Counted from the first letter of the stretch, positions 1 to 10,756 are shown. The stretch is DNA of 49,030 bases from Limnohabitans sp. (GCA_024642215.1 JAHEBO010000014.1:5631-54660); one strand, 5' to 3'. Translations and numbers: made by a program. Notes: a model not told the origin generated them from the sequence alone.

Positions 1-1
1 G

Positions 2-2548
2 ATGAAGTCGCAAACCGTATCCCACGTCCTCATGACAATGAAGCCCTTGTCTTGGTGGCGTCGTTGGTGGAAGCGACAAAACCCAGTCAAACAAGACCGT
101 TTTGCCAGCTTGGCACCCGTGGCATCCGTCCTGCTGTTTTTCAGTGCCATTGTCTTTTCGTTTTGGTACTTGAGGGTTGAGGAAATCGACCGAGAGCAAG
201 AAGCTGTCAAACGCGATGTTGAATACAGCCAGCAGCGTCTACGACTTCGTCTGTTAGAGCGACAAGAGCAAATCATGCGACTGGCGCGAGACACCTCCAA
301 CAAAGACGTGGACATCAAAGAATTCATTCGACGCGCAGAGTCTTTGGTGATGAAGAACCCAGAACTGCAGACCTTGGCATGGGTTGACGACAAACGGAAA
401 ATCGTTGCCAGCCAAACTGCACCCAGTGTTTTGGTCAGCCAAAAATGGCGCGTTGGTGAAGTCCTGAAATGGGGAGAGTCAGAGAACAGTTACTCCCTGG
501 CCCGCGACTTGATGCAACCGGTTTATTCGCAAGAAGACGATGGCAGCTTGTCGATTGGTAGCCCTGGTGCAGGACAAGAAAACTACGCACGCAATGTGGT
601 GTTGCAGTTGCACACGCCACTGACAAATTCACAAGGAAGATTCAATGGCGTGGTCATGGCCGAATATGCCGTTGAAAGTTTGCTGCGCTACGGCGTACCG
701 ACCGAGATCTTGGCCAAATATGCCGTTTCCTTACTAGACAGCGAAGGCAATTTAATCGCCGGCCAGTCCATTCCAAAGCGCATGAGCTTTTGGAGTTTTT
801 TGCCAGGCATCAACGGTCAAAACAATGAATTTGAAGTACCCGTTTCACCCGTCGGAAACGGTTTGATCTTGCGCGCGCAAGCATGGCGTACATCACAAGA
901 TTTGGTGGGTGGTGGCTTGTTTTGGTTGGTGAGCTCACTCAGTTTGCTCACCGCTTGGATGTTAATTGGCAATTGGCGACACACACGCAAGCGGCAGCAA
1001 ACGCAAAAAGAACTGATCGCTGAAACCAACTTTCGCCGGGCCATGGAAAATTCCATGCTCACGGGCATGCGCGCGTTGGACATGGAAGGTCGCATCACTT
1101 ATGTCAATTTGGCTTTCTGTCAAATGACGGGATGGCAAGAAAGTGAACTGATTGGGGCCGTAGCGCCCTTCCCTTACTGGCCAGACGAAGACCGCGAACA
1201 GTTGATGGCGCGACTTGAAGAGGAAATGAGCGGCAAGCAAATTGCAGGCGGATTTCAAGTCAGGGTGAAGCGAAAAAACAATCGTATTTTTGATGCGCGT
1301 TTGTATGTCTCTCCCTTGATCAATGCCGAGGGTCAACAAACAGGTTGGATGACCTCCATGACCGACATCACCGAGCCCAATCGCGTAAGAGAACAATTGG
1401 CTGCGTCGTACGAACGATTCACAATCGTTTTGGAAGCGCTTGACGCATCGGTGTCTGTGGCCCCTTTGGGCAGTTCGGAATTGTTATTCGCCAACAAACT
1501 TTATCGGCAGTGGTTTGGCACCGACACCCTCGGTCATTTGGGGCTGGTTGAAAAAGCAGGGATGTTGGACATTCGAACGGCAGAGACCGAAATGGACGAT
1601 GTAGACGCCTTGGCAGGCTTGCCCACAGAAAGTCTGACCGTGGCCCCCGCAGAACGTGCGGAAATTTATTTAGAGCACCTGGCCAAGTGGCTGGAGATTA
1701 GAACGCGTTACATTCATTGGGCCGACGGACGACTAGCGCAATTGGTCATTGCCACAGACATCACAGCAAGACGGCAAGCAGAGGAGCTGGCCGCCCAGCA
1801 AGCCGAACGCGCCCAAAATGCCAGTCGCTTGATCACCATGGGTGAAATGGCCTCCAGCGTGGCTCATGAACTGAATCAACCCCTCACGGCCATCACCAAT
1901 TACTGCAACGGCATGTTGTCACGTATCCAAGGCCAACAAATTGAAGAAAAAGATCTGATTTGGGCCTTGGAAAAAACAGCCCACCAAGCCCAACGCGCAG
2001 GCCAAATCATTCACCGAATTCGCTCATTTGTGAAGCGAAGTGAACCCAACAGAACAGATTCGGAAGTCTTAACCATGGTCAATGAGGCGGTCGAATTGGC
2101 GGAGATTGAATTGCGACGCCGCAATGTACGCCTGTCTCACTATGTCGCCTCCAGGTTGCCAAAATTGCAAGTTGACCCCATTTTGATCGAGCAGGTGATG
2201 GTCAATTTGATGAAAAATGCAGCAGAGTCAATTGACAATGCAGAACGACCCGTTGGCCGGCGCCACGTCGAGTTGCGGGTGGTTCCCAAGGTCGTAGACC
2301 AGCAACAAACCATTCACTTCTCTGTGACAGACACTGGGCGCGGTCTCCCGCCAGAGGTCTTGGAGCGCCTTTACGAGGCCTTCTTCTCGACCAAAGCAGA
2401 AGGCATGGGCATTGGTTTGAATTTGTGCCGGACCATTGTGGAATCACATCAGGGCAGAATTGCTGCTGAGAACCTCTACAATGCCGACGAAGTTGTTGGT
2501 TGTTGTTTTTCCTTCTGGATACCCTCTGGTGGGAATAAATTGAATTGA
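2..2548 (+). CDS. PAS-domain sensor histidine kinase (FixL/DctS-like)
   Basis: Membrane-bound two-component sensor kinase of 848 residues. A hydrophobic segment at about 43-58 and another at about 303-323 flank a periplasmic region that probably senses a ligand. Two PAS-like regions follow (about 345-455 and 467-590). The dimerisation/phosphoacceptor helix carries the H-box HELNQPL with His622. The C-terminal ATPase domain has an N-box (NLMKNAAE), a DTGRGL motif, FSTK and GMGIGL. This order matches the FixL/DctS/TodS type of kinase. The partner regulator starts 22 bp downstream. The ATG lies at the second base of the window, so the true start could be upstream, or at the downstream Met codons around position 32-38. 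The ligand is unknown. The C4-dicarboxylate name DctS is only a family resemblance, because no dicarboxylate transporter gene is seen here. Confidence 0.85.
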   Translation: MKSQTVSHVLMTMKPLSWWRRWWKRQNPVKQDRFASLAPVASVLLFFSAIVFSFWYLRVEEIDREQEAVKRDVEYSQQRLRLRLLERQEQIMRLARDTSNKDVDIKEFIRRAESLVMKNPELQTLAWVDDKRKIVASQTAPSVLVSQKWRVGEVLKWGESENSYSLARDLMQPVYSQEDDGSLSIGSPGAGQENYARNVVLQLHTPLTNSQGRFNGVVMAEYAVESLLRYGVPTEILAKYAVSLLDSEGNLIAGQSIPKRMSFWSFLPGINGQNNEFEVPVSPVGNGLILRAQAWRTSQDLVGGGLFWLVSSLSLLTAWMLIGNWRHTRKRQQTQKELIAETNFRRAMENSMLTGMRALDMEGRITYVNLAFCQMTGWQESELIGAVAPFPYWPDEDREQLMARLEEEMSGKQIAGGFQVRVKRKNNRIFDARLYVSPLINAEGQQTGWMTSMTDITEPNRVREQLAASYERFTIVLEALDASVSVAPLGSSELLFANKLYRQWFGTDTLGHLGLVEKAGMLDIRTAETEMDDVDALAGLPTESLTVAPAERAEIYLEHLAKWLEIRTRYIHWADGRLAQLVIATDITARRQAEELAAQQAERAQNASRLITMGEMASSVAHELNQPLTAITNYCNGMLSRIQGQQIEEKDLIWALEKTAHQAQRAGQIIHRIRSFVKRSEPNRTDSEVLTMVNEAVELAEIELRRRNVRLSHYVASRLPKLQVDPILIEQVMVNLMKNAAESIDNAERPVGRRHVELRVVPKVVDQQQTIHFSVTDTGRGLPPEVLERLYEAFFSTKAEGMGIGLNLCRTIVESHQGRIAAENLYNADEVVGCCFSFWIPSGGNKLN

Positions 2549-2570
2549 TTAAGTAACACTGGGACCCCTC

Positions 2571-3197
2571 ATGAGTTTGATACCCAAAAAAGGCACTGTT
2601 TACGTTGTCGACGACGATGAAGCAGTTCGCGATTCACTGCAGTGGCTCCTAGAGGGCAAAGATTACCGTGTCAGGTGCTTTGATTCAGCCGAATCATTCC
2701 TTAGCCGTTACGACCCACGCGAAGTGGCTTGCCTCATTGTGGACATTCGAATGGGTGGCATGACGGGTTTAGAACTGCAAGACAAATTGGTCGAGCGCCG
2801 ATCACCTTTGCCCATCGTGTTCATCACAGGTCATGGCGACGTGCCCATGGCTGTAGACACCATGAAAAAAGGTGCCATGGACTTCATCCAAAAGCCCTTC
2901 AAAGAAGACGAGCTGGTGAGTTTGGTTGAACGCATGCTAGACAGCGCCCGTGAGTCATTTTCGGATTATCAAAATGCCGCCAATCGCGATGCGCTTTTGT
3001 CAAAGCTCACGGGGCGTGAAGCTCAAGTGCTAGAACGTATTGTGGCAGGACGTTTGAACAAACAAATCGCCGACGATCTTGGCATCAGCATCAAAACAGT
3101 CGAGGCTCACCGTGCCAATATCATGGAAAAGCTGAACGCCAACACCGTGGCCGATTTGCTCAAAATTGCATTGGGACAAAACGCCCCCAAAGCTTAA
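2571..3197 (+). CDS. FixJ/NarL-type response regulator
   Basis: Cytoplasmic DNA-binding response regulator, 208 residues. The receiver domain (about 8-125) shows the acidic cluster DDD at 14-16, the phosphoacceptor Asp58 in VDIRMGG, a Thr in the ITGHGD motif, and Lys in the QKPF motif. A LuxR-type helix-turn-helix occupies about 140-205 (TGREAQVLERI, then a GISIKTVEAHR recognition helix). It follows the sensor kinase by 22 bp and presumably receives its phosphate from His622. A hairpin terminator follows the stop codon, so the pair forms the end of a transcription unit separate from folD. Family membership is clear; target genes are not visible. Confidence 0.9.
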   Translation: MSLIPKKGTVYVVDDDEAVRDSLQWLLEGKDYRVRCFDSAESFLSRYDPREVACLIVDIRMGGMTGLELQDKLVERRSPLPIVFITGHGDVPMAVDTMKKGAMDFIQKPFKEDELVSLVERMLDSARESFSDYQNAANRDALLSKLTGREAQVLERIVAGRLNKQIADDLGISIKTVEAHRANIMEKLNANTVADLLKIALGQNAPKA

Positions 3198-3215
3198 CGA
3201 CAAGCTCGCATACTG

Positions 3216-3250
3216 AACGCCCGTGACTGACTAGCTCGCGGGCGTTTCTA
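3216..3250 (+). terminator. Rho-independent terminator after response regulator
   Basis: AACGCCCG (3216-3223) pairs perfectly with CGGGCGTT (3239-3246), with a 15-nt loop and a short, impure T-tract. It separates the two-component pair from folD. The weak T-tract allows some read-through. Confidence 0.65.
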
Positions 3251-3286
3251 CTTCAAGCACTGCATTCATTTCAAAAAAGACACAAC

Positions 3287-4138
3287 ATGACCGCACAACG
3301 CATTGATGGCAACGCCCTCTCCCAACAACTTCGCGCAGAAGTTGCTACGCGCACAGCAGCCCTGAAACTCAAAGGCATCACCCCGGGTTTGGCCGTGGTG
3401 TTGGTGGGCGACAATTCTGCCAGCCAAGTTTACGTTCGCAACAAAGTCAAAGCATGCCAAGACAGTGGGCTTCATTCGGTCTTAGAAAAATATGATGCAT
3501 CCATGACAGAAGCCGATTTGCTGACTCGCGTCGACGCACTGAACAAGGACCCGAGTATTCATGGCATCTTGGTTCAATTGCCTTTACCTGCACACATTGA
3601 TGCACAAAAAGTCATAGAAGCCATATCACCCGCCAAAGACGTCGATGGCTTTCACATTGCCAGCGCAGGTGCACTGATGACTGGCATGCCTGGCTTTTGG
3701 CCTTGTACGCCCTATGGCTGTATGAAAATGCTCGAAAGCATTGGCTACGACCTCAAGGGTAAGCATGCGGTGGTCATTGGCCGCAGCAACATTGTGGGCA
3801 AACCCATGGCCATGATGCTCTTGCAAAAAAATGCCACCGTCACCCTATGTCACAGCGCAACCAAAGACCTCAAGGCCATGACGCTACAAGCAGATGTGAT
3901 CGTGGCAGCTGTTGGCAAACGCAACGTTCTAACCGCAGACATGGTCAAACCGGGCGCTGTTGTTCTTGATGTTGGCATGAACCGCAACGACGAAGGCAAA
4001 CTGTGCGGCGATGTCGACTTTGCAGGTGTTGAACAAGTTGCAAGTTACATCACGCCTGTTCCTGGCGGTGTCGGCCCCATGACCATCACCATGCTCTTGG
4101 TCAATACCTTAGAGGCTGCCGAACGCTTGGCAGCTTAA
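3287..4138 (+). CDS. folD: Methylenetetrahydrofolate dehydrogenase/cyclohydrolase FolD
   Basis: Bifunctional cytoplasmic enzyme of one-carbon metabolism. It oxidises 5,10-methylene-THF with NADP and hydrolyses the methenyl form to 10-formyl-THF. The length of 283 residues is standard. Visible signatures are the [10 protein letters not shown] segment with the catalytic Lys, the QLPLP motif, the GRSNIVGKP nucleotide-binding loop, and the C-terminal [10 protein letters not shown] motif. The ATG follows a terminator, and prlC begins 32 bp after its stop, so folD and prlC may be cotranscribed. Confidence 0.97.
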   Translation: MTAQRIDGNALSQQLRAEVATRTAALKLKGITPGLAVVLVGDNSASQVYVRNKVKACQDSGLHSVLEKYDASMTEADLLTRVDALNKDPSIHGILVQLPLPAHIDAQKVIEAISPAKDVDGFHIASAGALMTGMPGFWPCTPYGCMKMLESIGYDLKGKHAVVIGRSNIVGKPMAMMLLQKNATVTLCHSATKDLKAMTLQADVIVAAVGKRNVLTADMVKPGAVVLDVGMNRNDEGKLCGDVDFAGVEQVASYITPVPGGVGPMTITMLLVNTLEAAERLAA

Positions 4139-4170
4139 TTTTCAACGACATTGACGGCTTCTTCATTTTC

Positions 4171-6231
4171 ATGACAACGACATCTCACGCAACCAATCCT
4201 TTGCTGCAACACGGTGGCCTCCCTCTGTTCGACCAGATCAAACCAGAACATGTGAGCAGCGCTGTTGACGTCTTATTGACCTCTGCCTCTGAAGCACTTG
4301 AAGCAGTCACCGCACCCTCGTTTCCTGCTGAATGGCATGCCATTGCCAAGGTGTTGGATGTCAGCACCGAGCGATTGAGCAGCGCTTGGGGAGCCATCAG
4401 CCATTTGAACAGTGTGGCCGATACACCCGAACTGCGCGCAGCTTATAACGAAGCTTTGCCTAAAGTGACTGAATTTTGGACACGCTTGGGCTCAGATGAA
4501 CGTTTGTACGATCAATACAAATCGGTCAATGCAGAAACATTGAATACCGAACAACAACAAGCACTGAAAAATGCCCTTCGCAATTTTGTACTGGGTGGTG
4601 CGGAGCTTCAAGGTGATGCAAAAATTCGCTATGCCGCCATCCAAGAACGCATGGCCGAGTTGAGCCAAAAATTCAGTGAAAACGCCTTGGATGCTACCGA
4701 TCGATTTGCACTCTATGTCGAAAAAGATGTACTGGAGGGAGTGCCCGAAGACGTGCAAAACACAGCTCGCGCAGCTGCAGAGAAAGATGGCAAATCAGGC
4801 TACAAACTCACACTCAAAATGCCTTGCTACTTGCCGGTGATGCAATTTGCCACAAGCAGTGCGCTGCGCCAACAACTGTACCGAGCCTACGTCACACGCG
4901 CCTCCGATCAGGCCAGTGCTGAATTTGCAGCCCTCGACAACAGTGCACTCATACAAGAAATTTTGCAACTGCGGGAAGAAGAAGCCAAGCTTTTGGGATT
5001 CCAGAACTATGCAGAAGTTTCAGTGGCCACCAAAATGGCTGAATCCCCTGACAAAGTTATTTCATTTTTACGTGACCTTGCGCTCCGCGCGCGCCCCTTT
5101 GCAGAAAATGACTTGGCCGACATGCGCCAATTTGCCTTAGACAATCTGGGCTTGCAAAATCCGCAAGCTTGGGACTGGCCTTACATTGGTGAAAAACTGA
5201 AAGAAGCGCGGTACAGTTTCAGTGAACTAGAAGTCAAACAGTACTTCACAGCACCCAAGGTGTTACAGGGACTGTTCAAGATCATCGAGACTTTGTTTGA
5301 AGTCAATATCCACGAAGACAAAGCACCAGTCTGGCACCCTGCGGTTGGCTTTTATCGCATCGAGCGCAATGGTCAATTGGTGGGGCAGTTCTACCTCGAC
5401 CCACCTGCACGTGCTGGCAAACGAGGCGGTGCATGGATGGATGACGTCCGCGCCCGTTGGCTCAGACCCGACAACCAACAATTGCAAACACCAGTGGCCC
5501 ATTTGGTATGCAACTTTGCAGATGGCGTCGATGGACAACCCCCATTATTGACACACGACGATGTCATCACGCTATTCCACGAGTTTGGGCACGGCTTGCA
5601 TCACATGCTCACGAAGGTGAATGAGCGCGATGTCTCCGGCATCAGTGGCGTGGAATGGGATGCGGTAGAACTGCCTAGCCAATTCATGGAAAACTTCTGC
5701 TGGGAATGGTCTGTGCTCAAACACATGACAGCACATGTCACAACAGGCGAGGCCTTGCCCCGTGCTTTGTTTGACAAAATGGTGGCCGCGAAAAACTTCC
5801 AAAGCGGCCTGCAAACTTTGCGTCAAATTGAATTTGCGCTGCTCGACATGTTGCTGCACAGCCAGCACAACCCCAAAGACGACTTCATGCCCGTGCTTCA
5901 AAAAGTGCGCGCCGAAGTGGCCGTCATTCAAGCCCCAGAGTTCAACCGAATGGCACACACCTTCAGCCATATTTTTGCAGGGGGTTATGCGGCTGGTTAT
6001 TACAGCTACAAATGGGCCGAGGTGCTGTCTGCCGATGCCTATGCTGCGTTTGAAGAAACGACCTTGCCCGATGGATCACCTAGCTTAGAAACAGGTCGAC
6101 GCTATCGGGAGGCCATCTTGGAAGCAGGTGGAAGCCGTCCTGCATTGGCATCTTTTGTGGCCTTCAGAGGCCGAGAGCCTTCTTTGAATGCGCTTCTGCG
6201 ACATCAAGGCATGTCAGGATCGCAAGCTTAA
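4171..6231 (+). CDS. prlC: Oligopeptidase A (M3 metallopeptidase)
   Basis: Zinc-dependent cytoplasmic endopeptidase of 686 residues that degrades oligopeptides, including cleaved signal peptides. The M3 signature HEFGHGLHH has its first zinc-ligand His at residue 470, Glu471 as general base, and His474. The third ligand is expected in the following [12 protein letters not shown] segment. Size and C-terminal sequence match the PrlC/OpdA branch of thimet oligopeptidases. It sits 32 bp after folD on the same strand. Its stop codon overlaps that of the convergent rpiA by about 3-4 bp. Confidence 0.96.
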   Translation: MTTTSHATNPLLQHGGLPLFDQIKPEHVSSAVDVLLTSASEALEAVTAPSFPAEWHAIAKVLDVSTERLSSAWGAISHLNSVADTPELRAAYNEALPKVTEFWTRLGSDERLYDQYKSVNAETLNTEQQQALKNALRNFVLGGAELQGDAKIRYAAIQERMAELSQKFSENALDATDRFALYVEKDVLEGVPEDVQNTARAAAEKDGKSGYKLTLKMPCYLPVMQFATSSALRQQLYRAYVTRASDQASAEFAALDNSALIQEILQLREEEAKLLGFQNYAEVSVATKMAESPDKVISFLRDLALRARPFAENDLADMRQFALDNLGLQNPQAWDWPYIGEKLKEARYSFSELEVKQYFTAPKVLQGLFKIIETLFEVNIHEDKAPVWHPAVGFYRIERNGQLVGQFYLDPPARAGKRGGAWMDDVRARWLRPDNQQLQTPVAHLVCNFADGVDGQPPLLTHDDVITLFHEFGHGLHHMLTKVNERDVSGISGVEWDAVELPSQFMENFCWEWSVLKHMTAHVTTGEALPRALFDKMVAAKNFQSGLQTLRQIEFALLDMLLHSQHNPKDDFMPVLQKVRAEVAVIQAPEFNRMAHTFSHIFAGGYAAGYYSYKWAEVLSADAYAAFEETTLPDGSPSLETGRRYREAILEAGGSRPALASFVAFRGREPSLNALLRHQGMSGSQA

Positions 6232-6899
6232 AACTTGAGGGTTTTAACACCTTCAGATGTGCCCAGCAAACAAACCTGGGCCTTCTGAAAAGCAAACACA
6301 CCCACAGTGACCACGCCAGGCCACTGGCTTACTTCGGCTTCAAAGGCCACTGGGTTTGAAATGGTCAAGCCCTTCACATCAATGATGTGTTGTCCGTTGT
6401 CGGTCACCAAAGGCTGGCCGTCTTTCAATCGAACGTGAGATTGACCGCCCATCTTGGCGAATTGCGCCATGATGCGCGCACTCGACATGGGTATGACCTC
6501 GACAGGCAATGGAAACGCACCCAAGTTGTTGACCAACTTGGACTCGTCGGCAATGCACACAAACATTTTGGATTGGGCCGCCACAATTTTTTCCCGCGTG
6601 AGGGCTGCGCCACCGCCCTTAACCATGTGGCCTTGCGCATTGATTTCGTCTGCACCGTCAATGTAGACGGCCAACTCGGCCACGTCGTTGCTGTCAAACA
6701 CAGGGATGCCTAAGGCCTTCAAACGCGCAGTAGAAGCTTCTGAACTAGACACTGCGCCCTTGATTTGATCTTTCATGGACGCAAGTGCATCAATGAATTT
6801 GTTCACGGTAGAGCCAGTGCCTACGCCCACAATTTGACCGGGGACCACGTATTGCAAGGCGGCTTGGCCTACCAATGCTTTCAACTCATCTTGATTCAT
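6228..6899 (-). CDS. rpiA: Ribose-5-phosphate isomerase A
   Basis: Interconverts ribose 5-phosphate and ribulose 5-phosphate in the non-oxidative pentose phosphate pathway. The 223 residues include the phosphate-binding GVGTGSTV loop near residue 25-32, the DGADEIN motif with catalytic acids, and the [11 protein letters not shown] motif. Length is typical for bacterial RpiA. It is transcribed towards prlC, tail to tail with overlapping stop codons, and away from pyrD across only 42 bp, so the two 5' regions must share promoter DNA. Confidence 0.97.
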   Translation of the reverse strand: MNQDELKALVGQAALQYVVPGQIVGVGTGSTVNKFIDALASMKDQIKGAVSSSEASTARLKALGIPVFDSNDVAELAVYIDGADEINAQGHMVKGGGAALTREKIVAAQSKMFVCIADESKLVNNLGAFPLPVEVIPMSSARIMAQFAKMGGQSHVRLKDGQPLVTDNGQHIIDVKGLTISNPVAFEAEVSQWPGVVTVGVFAFQKAQVCLLGTSEGVKTLKF

Positions 6900-6941
6900 A
6901 TACTTTTTTGAGACAATGCATGTATTGAACGAGATTATCCA

Positions 6942-7988
6942 ATGTCCCTGAACCTTTACGACTTAGCCCGACCAATTTTATTCAGCCTCGACCCTGAAGC
7001 TGCGCACGACCTCACCCTGAACGGTTTGGCCAACACGCAAAACACCTTTTTAGACCGTGCCTACCGCCAAGCCTGGATCGGTGATCCCATGCAATTGGCC
7101 GGACTCACATTTCCAAACAGAGTTGGCATGGCTGCGGGCCTCGACAAAAATGCCCGCTGCATTGACGGACTAGGTGCCATGGGTTTTGGCTTTGTCGAAG
7201 TAGGTACCGTCACACCCCTGCCCCAACCCGGCAACGACAAACCCCGCATGTTCCGTTTGCCCGATGCCAAGGCACTCATCAACCGTCTGGGTTTTAACAA
7301 CGAAGGCCTCGAGGCCTTCGTGGCCAATGTCAAAAAATCCAAGTTTCGAAGTCAAGGTCGCCTGCTGGGTTTGAACATTGGCAAAAATGCCGTGACGCCT
7401 ATCGAGAGCGCCACGGACGACTACCTCATTGGCCTCAGTGGGGTTTACGAGCACGCCGACTATGTCACGGTCAACATCTCTAGCCCCAACACCAAAAATT
7501 TGCGTTCTTTGCAAACCGACGAAGCTTTGGACCAACTGCTTTCCGCATTGAACGAGCGCAAGCAAGCGCTGGCCGAAAAGCACCAAAAACGCGTTCCTGT
7601 ATTTCTCAAAATCGCCCCCGATTTGGACGACGAGCAAGTGGCCGTCATTGCCAGCAGCTTGCTCAAACACCAAATGGACGGTGTCATTGCCACCAACACC
7701 ACCTTGTCGCGTGAAGCTGTTCAAGGCATGACGCACTGCACTGAAATGGGCGGTCTGTCGGGTGCGCCTGTTTTGGCAGGAAGCAACCGCGTCATTCGCC
7801 TGTTAAGACAACAGCTCGGCGCGCAATTCCCCATCATTGGTGTAGGCGGCATCATGAGTGGCTATGACGCTGTCAGCAAAATTGAAGCGGGTGCCGATGT
7901 GGTTCAAATTTACACCGGCTTGATTTACAAAGGACCCGCCTTGGTACATGAAGTTGCCAAAGCACTGAAACAGCTGCGCAAGTCCTGA
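6942..7988 (+). CDS. pyrD: Dihydroorotate dehydrogenase (quinone), class 2
   Basis: Fourth step of pyrimidine biosynthesis: a flavoenzyme peripherally attached to the inner membrane that oxidises dihydroorotate to orotate and reduces quinone. The 348 residues include the amphipathic N-terminal region typical of class 2 (about 1-40), the [10 protein letters not shown] motif, [11 protein letters not shown] with substrate-binding Asn residues, and FMN-phosphate loops near GVGGI and QIYTGL. It is divergent from rpiA. No ribosome-binding site of note precedes the ATG. Confidence 0.97.
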   Translation: MSLNLYDLARPILFSLDPEAAHDLTLNGLANTQNTFLDRAYRQAWIGDPMQLAGLTFPNRVGMAAGLDKNARCIDGLGAMGFGFVEVGTVTPLPQPGNDKPRMFRLPDAKALINRLGFNNEGLEAFVANVKKSKFRSQGRLLGLNIGKNAVTPIESATDDYLIGLSGVYEHADYVTVNISSPNTKNLRSLQTDEALDQLLSALNERKQALAEKHQKRVPVFLKIAPDLDDEQVAVIASSLLKHQMDGVIATNTTLSREAVQGMTHCTEMGGLSGAPVLAGSNRVIRLLRQQLGAQFPIIGVGGIMSGYDAVSKIEAGADVVQIYTGLIYKGPALVHEVAKALKQLRKS

Positions 7989-8024
7989 ACATCAGGTCTG
8001 CCTGCAGTCTGCCCCTCCTTGCGT

Positions 8025-9152
8025 TCACGGGTGTGGTGTAAGCAAAGTCAACACCCGATCAGCAATCGCCAAAGAGCTGGTCAAGCCGGGCGACTCGATG
8101 CCCAACAAGTGCACCAAGCCCGTCACGCCAAGCGCTTGGGGGCCCAAGATGCAAAAATCGGCAGCGGCTTCATCGGGTCCATTGATTTTGGGCCGAATGC
8201 CCGCATAGGCGGCCATTAGTGTGCCATCGGCCAAGCCTGGCCAATATTTGCGAACCTCTGCATAAAAGGCATCGCCACGACGAGGATCCACCAAAAGTTG
8301 ATCGGGCGTGTCAACCCATTCCACATCGGGCCCAAACTTGGCTTGTCCGGCCATGTCCAAAGTCAAATGCACACCCAAGCCTGCAGCCTCTGGCACGGGA
8401 TAAATCAAATGAGAAAACGGTGACTTGCCTGAAAGACTGAAATAATTACCTTTGGCGTAATAGGCCTTGGGTATGCCTGCTGTAGGGGTTCCTTCAATTT
8501 TGGTCGCCACATCCGGTGCCGACAAACCTGCCGCATTTACAAGCTCTTGTGCCAGCAGCTCCGTGCCATCGACCGTTCTCACCACAAAGTGATTGACGCT
8601 TGCTTCTTGCACCAAGCTCGCAGATTCAAAGCATGAATTGAGTGCCAACAAACCTCCGGCATTTTCAAAATCACCCAGATAGCTCAGCATCAAGCCATGA
8701 CTGTCCACAATGCCGGTGCTGGGAGACCACAAGGCCGCTTCACATTGCAAGGCAGGCTCCATGGCCTGGGCTTCAGACTTAGACAATAAGCGCAGTGCGT
8801 CCTTGTGCAGTAAGCCATTGGCAGCCGCTTTTGCTTGAATGCCAGACAGCTGCAGACATTGCTCGGCAGAGGTGGCCACGATCAATTTGCCACATTGTTT
8901 GTGCGCAATATTGCGCTCAAGGCAGTACGCATAAAGCTGCTTGCGGCCCTGCACACAAAGCTGTGCTTTCAAAGAGCCGGCGGTGTAATAAATGCCCGCA
9001 TGAATGACTTCGCTGTTGCGCGAACTGGTGCCCGTGCCAAAAGCATCTGCAGACTCTAGCAACATCACTTCTCGGCCTTGGAGGGCCAAGCGACGCGCAA
9101 CAGCCAGGCCCACCACGCCTGCACCAATGACCACCGTTTGAATTTGATCCAT
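8025..9152 (-). CDS. FAD-dependent oxidoreductase (LhgO/DAO family)
   Basis: Flavoprotein of 375 residues with an N-terminal dinucleotide-binding fold ([17 protein letters not shown], then an acidic LLES at the end of the second strand). The following segment, [15 protein letters not shown], is the hallmark of the L-2-hydroxyglutarate oxidase/LhgO group, which oxidises L-2-hydroxyglutarate and passes electrons to quinone. The C-terminal segments GIRPKINGP and [16 protein letters not shown] also match the family. The substrate is inferred from family only. The gene is convergent with pyrD and divergent from the SDR gene. It has an AGG-type ribosome-binding site close to the ATG. Confidence 0.85.
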   Translation of the reverse strand: MDQIQTVVIGAGVVGLAVARRLALQGREVMLLESADAFGTGTSSRNSEVIHAGIYYTAGSLKAQLCVQGRKQLYAYCLERNIAHKQCGKLIVATSAEQCLQLSGIQAKAAANGLLHKDALRLLSKSEAQAMEPALQCEAALWSPSTGIVDSHGLMLSYLGDFENAGGLLALNSCFESASLVQEASVNHFVVRTVDGTELLAQELVNAAGLSAPDVATKIEGTPTAGIPKAYYAKGNYFSLSGKSPFSHLIYPVPEAAGLGVHLTLDMAGQAKFGPDVEWVDTPDQLLVDPRRGDAFYAEVRKYWPGLADGTLMAAYAGIRPKINGPDEAAADFCILGPQALGVTGLVHLLGIESPGLTSSLAIADRVLTLLTPHP

Positions 9153-9221
9153 TTACCTGCTCTACCCCAGTTGCTCTAGACAACATTGCGAAAATAACAC
9201 CATTGTCGCTGACACGCGCAC

Positions 9222-9269
9222 GACAGTTCAATGCCTTTTTTAAAGGCACACTTTTGGTTTTGAACTGTC
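9222..9269. repeat. Nested inverted repeats in a divergent promoter region
   Basis: A perfect 10-bp inverted repeat, GACAGTTCAA (9222-9231) and TTGAACTGTC (9260-9269), encloses a second perfect hairpin, TGCCTTT (9232-9238) and AAAGGCA (9242-9248), with a TTT loop. The element lies in the 139-bp divergent region between the FAD oxidoreductase and the SDR gene, ending 22 bp before the SDR start. It could be an operator, a cruciform or a leader-RNA structure. Confidence 0.6.
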
Positions 9270-9291
9270 CCATTCACATCAAAGGAAATCT

Positions 9292-10053
9292 ATGAAACTG
9301 TTCAACCTCACCGGTAAAGTTGCCATCGTCACAGGCGCTAGTCGCGGCATTGGTCGATCCATTGCATTCCAGTTGGCAAGAGCGGGCGCCAAGGTGGTGG
9401 TGTCCAGCCGCAAACTCGATGCTTGCGAGGCGGTGGTCAAAGAAATACAAGCAGAAGGCGGTACAGCCATGGCCATCAGCGCCAGCATTGCAATCAAAGA
9501 GCAGTTGCAAGCCATGATTCAAAAAACAAAAGACACATGGGGCCCCATCGACATCTTGGTCTGCAATGCCGCCAGCAACCCATACTACGGCCCCACCACG
9601 GGCATGAGCGATGAAATCTTCAACAAGGTCATGCACAACAATGTGTTGTCCAGCACATGGCTGTGCACCATGGTGTATCCAGACATGAAAGCACGCAAAG
9701 ACGGCGCCATTGTGTTGGTCTCCTCAGTGGGCGGACTGCACGGCTCGGCTGTCATCGGTGCCTACAACATCTCCAAGGCAGCCGATATGCAATTGGCACG
9801 CAACTTGGCCGTTGAATGGGGCCCAGACAACATCCGCGTGAACTGCATTGCGCCTGGCTTAATTCGCACCGACTTTGCAAAAGCCTTGACTGACGATCCA
9901 GTCAAAGCCGGCATGGTTGAAAATGAAACACCCTTGCGCAGGATTGGAGAGCCTGATGACATTGGTGGCATTGCAGTTTTGCTGGCCAGTGCTGCAGGAA
10001 AATACATCACGGGTCAAACCATTGTTGCCGATGGCGGCATGATGATTCGGTGA
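9292..10053 (+). CDS. SDR family NAD(P)-dependent oxidoreductase
   Basis: Classical short-chain dehydrogenase/reductase of 253 residues. The cofactor-binding motif TGASRGIG is at about 14-21, the NAS-type structural motif appears as CNAAS, and the active-site triad consists of a Ser in LVSSVGG and the YNISK tetrad motif. The C-terminal ITGQTIVADGG segment is typical. The sequence resembles the DHRS4/FabG-like branch. Actual substrate is unknown. It has a ribosome-binding site AAAGGA 9 bp ahead of the ATG and ends in a strong terminator shared with sodB. Confidence 0.9.
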   Translation: MKLFNLTGKVAIVTGASRGIGRSIAFQLARAGAKVVVSSRKLDACEAVVKEIQAEGGTAMAISASIAIKEQLQAMIQKTKDTWGPIDILVCNAASNPYYGPTTGMSDEIFNKVMHNNVLSSTWLCTMVYPDMKARKDGAIVLVSSVGGLHGSAVIGAYNISKAADMQLARNLAVEWGPDNIRVNCIAPGLIRTDFAKALTDDPVKAGMVENETPLRRIGEPDDIGGIAVLLASAAGKYITGQTIVADGGMMIR

Positions 10054-10063
10054 ATTTTGCATG

Positions 10064-10094
10064 AAAAAAAACAGCCCTGAAGGGCTGTTTTTTT
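10064..10094. terminator. Bidirectional terminator between SDR gene and sodB
   Basis: A perfect palindrome with ACAGCCCT (10071-10078) pairing with AGGGCTGT (10081-10088) around a GA loop. A-run on the left and T-run on the right make it an intrinsic terminator in both directions, matching its place between convergent genes. Confidence 0.92.
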
Positions 10095-10137
10095 GCTATC
10101 ACCAAAGCCACACATGGTGCGGCTTTGTCAATTCGCA

Positions 10138-10719
10138 TCAAGCGAAATTGGCTTCGACGAAAGACCAGTTAACCAGCTTGTCCAAGAAAGTTTCAACAAA
10201 CTTCGGACGCATGTTGCGGTAATCGATGTAGTAAGCGTGTTCCCACACGTCCACTGTTAGCAAAGCCTTGTCGGCTGTAGTCAAGGGAGTGCCTGCGGCG
10301 CCCATGTTGACAATGTCAACACTTCCGTCGGCCTTTTTAACCAACCATGTCCAGCCCGAACCGAAGTTACCAACAGCACTTTTGACGAAAGCTTCTTTGA
10401 AAGCAGCATAAGAGCCAAATTTGGCATTGATGGCAGCAGCCAATGCGCCAGTGGGTTCACCGCCGCCGTTGGGCTTCATGCAGTTCCAGAAGAATGTGTG
10501 GTTCCAGATTTGGGCGGAGTTGTTGTAAATGCCGCCGCTGGATTTTTTGATGATTTCTTCCAAAGACATTGCTTCGAATTCAGTGCCTTTTTGCAAATTG
10601 TTCAAATTCACAACGTATGCATTGTGATGCTTGCCGTGGTGGAATTCCAAGGTTTCTTGGCTGTAGTGCGGGGTCAATGCGTCGATGGCATAAGGCAATG
10701 CTGGCAGGGTATGTTCCAT
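10138..10719 (-). CDS. sodB: Superoxide dismutase (Fe/Mn type)
   Basis: Cytoplasmic dismutation of superoxide to peroxide and oxygen. The 193 residues start [11 protein letters not shown] and carry the metal ligands of the family: His in FHHGKHH, His in WNHTFFW, and Asp and His in DVWEHAYY. Sequence character ([19 protein letters not shown]) fits the iron type. I chose the ATG at 10719 rather than an in-frame TTG at 10740 because GAGGA lies 6 bp upstream of it, inside the longer reading frame. A good sigma70-type promoter lies upstream. Metal identity is inferred, not proven. Confidence 0.96.
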   Translation of the reverse strand: MEHTLPALPYAIDALTPHYSQETLEFHHGKHHNAYVVNLNNLQKGTEFEAMSLEEIIKKSSGGIYNNSAQIWNHTFFWNCMKPNGGGEPTGALAAAINAKFGSYAAFKEAFVKSAVGNFGSGWTWLVKKADGSVDIVNMGAAGTPLTTADKALLTVDVWEHAYYIDYRNMRPKFVETFLDKLVNWSFVEANFA

Positions 10720-10756
10720 GTGTTCCTCGTTAAAGTGCAATAAAAATCAAAGGGCT

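Noticed and set aside
10720-10740. Upstream TTG start for sodB
   Set aside because: The ribosome-binding site GAGGA falls inside that extension and the family N-terminus begins at the ATG at 10719.
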